From an uncultured Lachnospiraceae bacterium (GTDB lineage Bacteria > Bacillota > Clostridia > Lachnospirales > Lachnospiraceae), in contig CACZOG010000177.1 in NCBI GenBank assembly GCA_902782715.1, positions 1-9,970 of the forward strand: a stretch of 9,970 bases of DNA, in the 5' to 3' direction. The translations under genes were made by a program, and so were the position numbers. Below the pieces are notes generated by a model. That model was given only the letters and a program-made list of their open reading frames with translations, did no database searches and was not told where the DNA came from. Positions 1 to 5,192 of this stretch are shown one piece after another (position 1 is the stretch's first letter; each line of letters begins with the position of its first letter).

Positions 1-675
1 TCGCCTGACAATATAATAATGAAGTTCCTTTCCCTCTTCTGCGACTGGATGCTTTTGAATCTGCTTTTCCTTTTATGCTCTCTTCCTATATTTACGATAG
101 GTGCTTCCATAACCGCGCTCTACAGTGTGATCTTCAAGAAGCTTCACAGAGAAGAACCGCCGGTCCCCAAAACATTCTTCGCGGAATTTAAGAAGAACTT
201 CAAACAGGCAACGCTTTTCTGGATCCCGTACCTTCTGATCCTTGCCTTTTTACTGGGTGATGTTTATGTGGCTCATTGGGTCATAGATGAAAGTTTCAGA
301 TTCCTTCAGTATCCCTGTGCGATTCTTTTCTTCCTCATCCTTTGTGCTACCGTATTCGTATTCCCCCAGATGGCACTTTTCGAATCTCCGACAAAGAAGA
401 TCTTAAAGAACTCCGCGCTCCTTGCGGTTGCGAACTTTCCTATAGTATTTACCGTAATAATAGTCCATGTTTTACTGTTTCTGATCGCATCGCTTTCACC
501 CAAGGCTACTTTTATAGTGCTTTCCATAATGATATTCTTCGGATTCGGCGCCCTGGCATACATATTCTGTATCTTCTACAGAAAAATGTTCCTTAAGGTC
601 TTAAACGCCTCAAACAAGAAAGACGGAGAAAATGAAGAAGAACAGGAAATATCCGAAGAAGATTCTCCGATCTGA
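1..675 (+). CDS. DUF624 (YesL-like) integral membrane protein, 5'-partial
   Basis: This is a small polytopic membrane protein of the DUF624/YesL family. Members are usually encoded beside carbohydrate uptake or degradation genes, and their biochemical role is not established. The reading frame is open to the first base of the window. The six codons before the ATG at 19 read SPDNII, followed by MKFLSLF, which fits the usual family N-terminus (roughly F-N-P-D-x-P-x-M-R-F). The ATG at 19 is therefore most likely internal and the true start lies upstream of the window. Counting from that Met, hydrophobic segments lie near residues 11-35, 66-88, 95-118, 133-158 and 163-186, giving about five membrane spans. 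The segment with LCSLPIFTIGASITALYSV is the family signature. The last 20 residues are an acidic cytoplasmic tail. The gene converges on the next gene with a 30-bp gap. Family assignment is strong; function is inferred only from context. Confidence 0.85.
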   Translation, partial: SPDNIIMKFLSLFCDWMLLNLLFLLCSLPIFTIGASITALYSVIFKKLHREEPPVPKTFFAEFKKNFKQATLFWIPYLLILAFLLGDVYVAHWVIDESFRFLQYPCAILFFLILCATVFVFPQMALFESPTKKILKNSALLAVANFPIVFTVIIVHVLLFLIASLSPKATFIVLSIMIFFGFGALAYIFCIFYRKMFLKVLNASNKKDGENEEEQEISEEDSPI

Positions 676-685
676 TCCTGTTCTT
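638..685. repeat. 10-bp inverted repeat spanning the DUF624 stop codon
   Basis: AAGAACAGGA at 638-647 is the exact reverse complement of TCCTGTTCTT at 676-685, leaving a 28-nt loop. Read leftward, it follows the stop codon of the 319-residue gene by 20 bp and is trailed by a weak T-rich stretch (CTTCATTTTC), so it could be a poor terminator for that gene. The loop is long and there is no clean U-tract. Chance origin from the GAA-rich tail codons cannot be excluded. Confidence 0.3.
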
Positions 686-705
686 TCCATATATGTATAA
701 AGCTT

Positions 706-1665
706 TTATTCAGACGCACTTTCATCGGGCGTCTGTTTTTTTACGTAATCACTTCCCTCTGTGCACTTTGAGAGAACCCACTCCATAAAAGGTTTTACGG
801 CATCCGGATGTGTGGCGGAATCAAAGGAAGCCATCACAGGCGGTATATCATCGGTGAATTCACCTAAGAATTCACAGTCATCCACATAAAATCCGACGGG
901 GATCTCGTTGTAGTCGTCGGCAATATACCGGTAGATCCTGCTTTCGTGCTCTTTTAAGAATTCTTCATCGAAGATTTCCCTTAAATCCTTAGTTGCATCG
1001 GATTCCGAATAAATGTCTGCCACCCAGGGACTTGTAAATACAACGTCAACCCTTCCGGCCATAACCATTGCGTTGAACTTGGTCATGGAAGCCATGGAAG
1101 AATCATCGACCTTAGCAGCCATCTCGATATTGTTGGGATAGCTGAAATTGTATTCAACCCTTATCGGGTACTTATCGGCTTCAATACCGGTTTCGGCCGG
1201 ATAATCTTTCTCGATCGCTGCGATGGCATCAAATACATTCGATGTATTCATTATCGAAACCTCGAGGGATTTCTCGCTGTTTTCATCTATATAGGTAGTA
1301 ACAAATATGACGATTATCGTTATTACTATTACAGGGATGATAACAAACCACTTGTAATATTCCCAGAAGAACTCTAATTTTCTTAAAAAGTTAAACCACG
1401 GGGTATCGGGCCAGTCCCTGCTTTTAAGCTCAACTTCCTCTTTCTTGTCAAAGTCTTTGATCCTCGCTTCCTTTATCTCAAGGATCTCTTCTTCATCGGG
1501 TGCAACGAATTCGTCTTTTACGCTGTCATCCTCTGCAGAAGTTTTTGTCTCTTCACCGGGCTTTTGCGTTTTAAGACTGTCGGCTTTCGTATTCTTATTC
1601 TGTTTTGCTGCCCGATCCTTATCGGGTGTGTTGTTTTTCCTGTTCTTTTTCATATTGTTGCTCAT
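706..1665 (-). CDS. Single-pass membrane protein with large extracytoplasmic domain, function unknown
   Basis: This is a 319-residue protein that I cannot assign to a named family. Residues 1-88 are very polar and probably disordered, rich in Lys, Asp and Glu, and would be cytoplasmic. A short motif FWEYYKW (residues 100-106) leads into one membrane span (about 107-124). The remaining ~195 residues are an acidic extracytoplasmic domain. Similar aromatic-rich YYKW pre-membrane motifs occur in uncharacterised Firmicutes proteins found near DUF624 genes and sugar transporters, which matches the neighbour here. Stretches such as NAMVMAGRVDVVFTSP (198-213) and EIPVGFYVD (254-262) recall solute-binding-protein folds, but this is only an impression. 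The start at 1665 has a weak GGA-type ribosome binding site; Met5 has none better. The gene has its own promoter upstream. Its last 11 codons double as the terminator of the opposing gene. Confidence 0.75.
   Translation of the reverse strand: MSNNMKKNRKNNTPDKDRAAKQNKNTKADSLKTQKPGEETKTSAEDDSVKDEFVAPDEEEILEIKEARIKDFDKKEEVELKSRDWPDTPWFNFLRKLEFFWEYYKWFVIIPVIVITIIVIFVTTYIDENSEKSLEVSIMNTSNVFDAIAAIEKDYPAETGIEADKYPIRVEYNFSYPNNIEMAAKVDDSSMASMTKFNAMVMAGRVDVVFTSPWVADIYSESDATKDLREIFDEEFLKEHESRIYRYIADDYNEIPVGFYVDDCEFLGEFTDDIPPVMASFDSATHPDAVKPFMEWVLSKCTEGSDYVKKQTPDESASE
711..742 (+). terminator. Rho-independent terminator of the DUF624 gene, inside the opposing CDS
   Basis: A perfect 7-bp stem (CAGACGC at 711-717 with GCGTCTG at 729-735) with an 11-nt loop is followed directly by seven T residues (736-742). 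It lies 36 bp past the DUF624 stop codon. It falls entirely within the final codons of the convergent 319-residue gene. On the minus strand no T-run follows the stem, so it should act only on rightward transcription. Confidence 0.75.
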
Positions 1666-1732
1666 CTGATTTCCAAAATGCCTCGTAAAAAAAGATCCTT
1701 ACTTAATAGAAGAGGCTTTTAAAACATTTTTT

Positions 1733-1756
1733 GAGGGATGCGAAGCCGCACCCCTC
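1733..1756 (-). promoter_or_regulatory. Stem-loop at the predicted 5' end of the leader RNA
   Basis: Read on the minus strand, GAGGGGTGCG pairs with CGCATCCCTC around a GCTT loop. All ten positions pair if one G-U wobble is allowed; the plus-strand RNA would instead have an A-C mismatch, so the structure fits the leftward transcript. It is followed by an A-run, not a U-run, so it is not a terminator. Its position at the predicted transcript start suggests an mRNA-stabilising or regulatory 5' structure. No riboswitch class is recognised. Confidence 0.4.
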
Positions 1757-1762
1757 TTAAAC

Positions 1763-1790
1763 AGTATATCTGACTTTGTTTATTTTACAA
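1763..1790 (-). promoter_or_regulatory. Sigma-A-type promoter for the 319-residue membrane protein
   Basis: On the minus strand, TTGTAA (1785-1790) and TATACT (1763-1768) are separated by 16 bp. They match the -35 consensus at 4 of 6 positions and the -10 at 5 of 6. Initiation is expected near 1756, giving a leader of about 90 nt that begins with the stem-loop at 1733-1756. No clear rho-independent terminator for the upstream GH3 gene lies between 1851 and this promoter, so some read-through from GH3 is possible. Confidence 0.5.
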
Positions 1791-1850
1791 CCGCAATTTA
1801 AATTTCATATTAACTGCCGCCGGGTAATTTCAGAAGTCTGATCGCGTGTG

Positions 1851-3959
1851 TTAAATTGAAATCTTAACGGGAGCCGCCTTTAAAAGCGCCGCGCTTCTTG
1901 AATCGGGCTGTGAGAATCCCACGTATATATCCGCTCCGTTCCCGGTCACGCTTCTTATGCCTTCATCGTCCACGGTCGTAAATGCATATGCGCCAAGATC
2001 TATCTCAACAGTCTTTTCTTCACCTGCCGCTAGAGAAATTCTCTTGAAAGCACTTAATTTGGTATTTAACACCTCATCCTTGGTTCCGTTAACGTGAACA
2101 TATACCTGAAGCACTTCATCTGCAGCGAAGTTACTTGAATTCTTTACCTTTACGTTTATCTTTAATCCGTCAGCCGCGGCTTTGGTGAAATCATTTGTAT
2201 CCGCCTGCGCACTTTCAACACTGATATCAGCATATGAAAGTCCGTATCCGAAAGGATATAAAGGCTCTTTTTCAAGGAATCTGTAGGTTCTTCCCTTCAT
2301 TGAATAATCCTCGAATTCGGGCATTCCTTCCAGATCTTTATAGAATGTAAGAGGAAGCTTGCCCGAAGGTGAATATTCACCGAAAAGAAGCTTGGCCACA
2401 TCCCATCCGCCTCTTGCACCGGGATACCATGTCTGAATTACCGCATTGGCTTTCTCATCCGCAAAGCAGAGGTCCATTGCGCTTCCCGCCATGCTGCAGA
2501 CTACAAAAGGAACACCTGCAGCTGCGATCGTCTCAAGGAGTTTGATCTGTGAAGGAGGGAATTTTAAGTCTTTTTTATCACCGGAGCTGTATGCGTTGCC
2601 GGTATCTCCTTCTTCTCCTTCAAGAGTTTCGTCAAGTCCGAGGCAGAGAATAACGACATCGGAATTTGCCGCTACGGCTTTGGCTTCCGAAAGTCTGTCG
2701 TAGTCCTTGGCAAGATTCTCGGTCTTTGGTCCGAACAAATGGCAGCCCTCCGAGTAATATACTCTGACATCATCTCCGACATAATCCTGTATTCCTTCCA
2801 AAACGGTAACGTATCTTGATGACGTTCCGTGATAGTTTCCGATAAGTGCAGCTCTGCTGTTTGCGTTAGGTCCGATAACGCCGATCGCTTTTATCTTATC
2901 CTTATTTAAAGGAAGCAGTCCGTCGTTCTTTAAAAGAACCATGCTTTCCTTTGCAGCCCTGGATGCGAGATTTAAGTGTTCCTTACACTCGAGTACGTTG
3001 AAAGGGATCTTATCGTATTCGGTCTCATCAAACATTCCGAGTAAAAATCTGGTTGTGAAAAGACGAACGGCAGCTCTCTTTAAGAGTTCTTTGTCGATAA
3101 GTCCTTCGTCATATGCATCCATGATCTTCTGGTATGTACATCCGCAGTTTACGTCGCATCCCTTTTCAAGAGCAAGTTTAACGCTCTCTTCAGGTCTTGA
3201 AGTAACTTTATGATTCTCATGGAAATCTCTTACTGCCCAGCAGTCCGAAACATAATGGCCTTCGAACTGCCATTTGCCTCTTAAAACTTCATCCATAAGA
3301 TATCCGTGTGCGCAGCATACTTCGCCGTTTGTTCTGTTGTATGCACCCATTACGGATTCAACTTTTGCTTCTTTAACGCAGGCTTCGAACTGGGGAAGAT
3401 AAGTTTCCCACATATCCTTCATGGTTGCTTTCGCATCGAAGTGATGTCTTAACGCTTCGGGGCCCGAATGAACCGCAAAATGCTTTGCGCATGCTGCGGT
3501 CTTTAAATATTCTCCGTCTCCCTGAAGGCCTTCGATGAAATTAACTCCGAGTCTGCTTATAAGGAAAGGATCCTCTCCGTATGTTTCATGTCCTCTGCCC
3601 CATCTGGGATCTCTGAAAAGATTCACATTGGGCGACCAGATCGTAAGTCCTTTGTATATGTCTCTGTCTCCGTCTGCGGACTGGAAATTGTATTTCGCTC
3701 TCGCTTCGGTAGAGATAACGTTTCCTACTTCCTTAAGAAGTTCTTCGTCAAAAGTTGCTCCCAAGCCTATTGCCTGCGGAAATACCGTCGCAACTCCCGC
3801 TCTTGCAACCCCGTGAAGACCTTCGTTCCACCAGTTGTATTCGGGAATACCGAGTCTCTCGATAGCCGGTGCATCAAATCTTAACTGTGAAGCCAGCTCT
3901 TCAACTGTCATCTGTTCAACCAGTTCTACCGCTCTTTTCTTTGCTTCGCTTCTGTTCAT
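1851..3959 (-). CDS. Glycoside hydrolase family 3 beta-xylosidase (cytoplasmic)
   Basis: This 702-residue GH3 enzyme probably removes terminal beta-D-xylosyl units from xylo-oligosaccharides with retention of configuration. The N-terminal TIM-barrel domain (about 1-310) carries YNWWNEGLHGVARAG (41-55), which favours the beta-xylosidase branch, DPRWGRGHETYGEDP (117-131), the KH pair at 159-160, and VSDCWA with the predicted nucleophile Asp239. The alpha/beta sandwich domain (about 335-545) contains GLDETLEGEEGD (441-452); one of Glu447 or Glu449 is the likely acid/base. PLYPFGYGLSYA (566-577) leads into a C-terminal fibronectin-III-like domain (about 595-700). There is no signal peptide, so it acts in the cytoplasm on imported oligosaccharides. 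The start is well supported by AAAGGAG (on the plus strand at 3968-3974), 7-8 bp upstream. It is divergent from the AraC regulator, its probable controller. Beta-glucosidase or arabinofuranosidase side activity is possible, as GH3 specificity cannot be fixed from sequence alone. Confidence 0.9.
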   Translation of the reverse strand: MNRSEAKKRAVELVEQMTVEELASQLRFDAPAIERLGIPEYNWWNEGLHGVARAGVATVFPQAIGLGATFDEELLKEVGNVISTEARAKYNFQSADGDRDIYKGLTIWSPNVNLFRDPRWGRGHETYGEDPFLISRLGVNFIEGLQGDGEYLKTAACAKHFAVHSGPEALRHHFDAKATMKDMWETYLPQFEACVKEAKVESVMGAYNRTNGEVCCAHGYLMDEVLRGKWQFEGHYVSDCWAVRDFHENHKVTSRPEESVKLALEKGCDVNCGCTYQKIMDAYDEGLIDKELLKRAAVRLFTTRFLLGMFDETEYDKIPFNVLECKEHLNLASRAAKESMVLLKNDGLLPLNKDKIKAIGVIGPNANSRAALIGNYHGTSSRYVTVLEGIQDYVGDDVRVYYSEGCHLFGPKTENLAKDYDRLSEAKAVAANSDVVILCLGLDETLEGEEGDTGNAYSSGDKKDLKFPPSQIKLLETIAAAGVPFVVCSMAGSAMDLCFADEKANAVIQTWYPGARGGWDVAKLLFGEYSPSGKLPLTFYKDLEGMPEFEDYSMKGRTYRFLEKEPLYPFGYGLSYADISVESAQADTNDFTKAAADGLKINVKVKNSSNFAADEVLQVYVHVNGTKDEVLNTKLSAFKRISLAAGEEKTVEIDLGAYAFTTVDDEGIRSVTGNGADIYVGFSQPDSRSAALLKAAPVKISI

Positions 3960-4019
3960 TGATTAATCTCCTTTACCCTCAATTACAGTTATTTACCGCA
4001 TAAAACCCATCTGATGTTA

Positions 4020-4048
4020 ATTGTACATAATTTTACGGATTAACTCAA
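4020..4048 (-). promoter_or_regulatory. Promoter of the GH3 beta-xylosidase gene
   Basis: On the minus strand, TTGAGT (4043-4048) and TACAAT (4020-4025) are spaced by exactly 17 bp and match consensus at 4 of 6 and 5 of 6 positions. Initiation is expected near 4013, leaving about 54 nt of leader before the GH3 start. A copy of ACAATTATT (plus strand, 4056-4064) lies 8 bp upstream of the -35 element, a usual place for an AraC-family activator. An inverted partial copy (TAATTGT, 4018-4024) overlaps the -10. Confidence 0.6.
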
Positions 4049-4055
4049 CAAAATC

Positions 4056-4091
4056 ACAATTATTTCACACGGGTCTTTTTTTACAATTATT
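4056..4091 (+). repeat. Pair of ACAATTATT direct repeats between divergent promoters (candidate operator)
   Basis: The 9-bp word ACAATTATT occurs at 4056-4064 and again at 4083-4091 in the same orientation, 27 bp apart. The second copy runs into the -35 box of the araC promoter. The first sits just upstream of the GH3 -35 box. The same word occurs in the GH43 promoter (8313-8321). These are candidate binding sites for the adjacent AraC-family protein, which typically recognises direct repeats. The words are AT-rich, so the assignment is tentative. Confidence 0.4.
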
Positions 4092-4119
4092 GCCAAAAAT
4101 GACAAATATTGCTAAAATG
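4089..4119 (+). repeat. Direct repeat overlapping the araC promoter (candidate autoregulatory site)
   Basis: ATTGCCAAAAATG (4089-4101) is followed 19 bp later by ATTGCTAAAATG (4108-4119), differing by one substitution and one missing A. The repeats cover the -35 and -10 boxes of the regulator's own promoter. A protein bound here would block RNA polymerase, so negative autoregulation is one reading. Alternatively, the similarity may only reflect AT-rich promoter composition. Confidence 0.35.
4090..4118 (+). promoter_or_regulatory. Promoter of the AraC-family regulator gene
   Basis: TTGCCA (4090-4095) and TAAAAT (4113-4118) are spaced by 17 bp and each match consensus at 5 of 6 positions. A T-rich tract (4075-4082) lies just upstream and may act as an UP-like element. 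Initiation is expected near 4125, about 32 nt before the ATG at 4157. Confidence 0.65.
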
Positions 4120-4145
4120 CTTACTAACAGAAACAATAATAAAAA

Positions 4146-4153
4146 AAGGAAAG
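4146..4153 (+). promoter_or_regulatory. Ribosome binding site fixing the araC-type start at 4157
   Basis: AAGGAAAG, with the AGGA core at 4147-4150, lies 6 nt before the ATG at 4157. It supports this start over an in-frame TTG 48 bp upstream. Confidence 0.75.
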
Positions 4154-4156
4154 AAC

Positions 4157-5128
4157 ATGGCTGCTACAAAAAACAATACAAATGATTTTTCCCAGCCTTT
4201 CGGTCATTTTACCGAAAGAAAGCTGACCACACAGGATATTGAAAAGATCGATTATCTCCCCGGATACAGTTATCGTATCTGGCATAACGACACCAATCAG
4301 GGTTTCCCCAATCACAAGCATCCCGCTTTGGAGATCATTCTCTGTGCCAAAGAGTCATATTCCATAACCATAAAAGAAGAGACTTTCAAACTTCACGAAG
4401 GAGACATCATCTTTATCCCGCCCATGGAAGAACACTTCATTCAGGCTCCGGAAGGCGGAGAAAGATTTATCCTTCTTTTCGATGTTGCGTTTTTTGATTA
4501 TTTCCACTCGCAGGATCAGGTACTCGACTACTTCTCGCATCCTAAAGTGCTGGGAATAAACAATGCCTCGCATCTTTACCCATTCGTTTATTCAGGGATC
4601 AACAAGATAATTCAATTATATTTTAAAAATGAAGAAATGAATGAACTTGAGATATATTCGGAGCTTCTTAAAATCTGCCGTCTCATGTGCAATTCAACCG
4701 AAGAAACCGGAAAAGAAGAAACCTCGACTCACTCCGAGATCTATGACAAATTCGTGCGTGTCCTTTCTTATATAGAAACAAACTACGCGGAAGATATGAG
4801 TCTTGAGTCCGTAGCAAAAACCGCCGGCTTCTCGAAATATCATTTTTCAAGACTTTTTAAGCAGTACACCGATACGACATTCTATGATTATCTTTGCACC
4901 AAAAGGATCATGGTTGCCAAAAAGCTTCTCCTTACAAACATTCCGGTAACCGACGTTGCTTTCCAGACGGGCTTTAACAACCTGACCACCTTCTGCAGAT
5001 GCTTTAAAAAATATACGGGTTATTCCCCGTCCAGTTTCAAGAACAACCATTCGGGCATCGAACACATAAGGCCCGAGGATATTGCAAGCTCATATCACAG
5101 CATAGATGAAGGCTTGGAAAATCAATAA
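4157..5128 (+). CDS. AraC-family transcriptional regulator of the xylosidase locus
   Basis: This is a 323-residue sugar-responsive DNA-binding protein. The N-terminal part (about 35-110) is a cupin-type ligand domain with HKHPALEI (53-60) and the beta-strand run LHEGDIIFIPPMEEHF (79-94), typical of AraC_binding domains. A linker of about 90 residues follows. The C-terminal two-helix-turn-helix DNA-binding domain spans about 200-297: the first motif lies in SLESVAKTAGFSKYHFSRLF, and the second in IPVTDVAFQTGFNNLTTFCR followed by the signature FKKYTGYSPSSF. I chose the ATG at 4157 because AAGGAAAG precedes it at good spacing. The in-frame TTG at 4109 lies upstream of the predicted transcription start and has no ribosome binding site. 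The gene is divergent from GH3 and probably controls it, perhaps with GH43. The effector is unknown; xylose, arabinose or a xylo-oligosaccharide is inferred from neighbours. Confidence 0.9.
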   Translation: MAATKNNTNDFSQPFGHFTERKLTTQDIEKIDYLPGYSYRIWHNDTNQGFPNHKHPALEIILCAKESYSITIKEETFKLHEGDIIFIPPMEEHFIQAPEGGERFILLFDVAFFDYFHSQDQVLDYFSHPKVLGINNASHLYPFVYSGINKIIQLYFKNEEMNELEIYSELLKICRLMCNSTEETGKEETSTHSEIYDKFVRVLSYIETNYAEDMSLESVAKTAGFSKYHFSRLFKQYTDTTFYDYLCTKRIMVAKKLLLTNIPVTDVAFQTGFNNLTTFCRCFKKYTGYSPSSFKNNHSGIEHIRPEDIASSYHSIDEGLENQ

Positions 5129-5136
5129 GAAATTTA

Positions 5137-5172
5137 AAATGCCCGGCACTCATTTAAGTACCGGGCATTTTT
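5137..5172. terminator. Bidirectional rho-independent terminator
   Basis: AAATGCCCGG (5137-5146) pairs perfectly with CCGGGCATTT (5161-5170) around a 14-nt loop. Rightward, T residues run from 5168 to 5172; leftward, the complement of the AATTTAAAAT stretch supplies a T-rich tail. It lies 8 bp past the regulator's stop and 20 bp past the end of the leftward receptor gene, so it serves both convergent genes. Confidence 0.9.
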
Positions 5173-5192
5173 ATGTCCTTAATTCTTGATCG

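Noticed and set aside
19..21. ATG at 19 as the true start of the DUF624 gene
   Set aside because: The frame is open to base 1, and the preceding residues SPDNII match the usual family N-terminus, so the start lies outside the window.
1733..1756. Stem-loop as the terminator of the GH3 gene
   Set aside because: On the minus strand it is followed by an A-run, not a T-run, and it lies about 95 bp past the stop, downstream of a predicted promoter for the next gene.
1666..1850. Hidden small gene or RNA gene in the gap between the GH3 and 319-residue genes
   Set aside because: Only the promoter, leader stem-loop and AT-rich sequence were seen; there is no tRNA-like fold or convincing short coding frame with a ribosome binding site.
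4109..4156. In-frame TTG start giving a 339-residue AraC-type protein
   Set aside because: It lies between the promoter boxes and upstream of the predicted transcription start, with no ribosome binding site; the ATG at 4157 has one.
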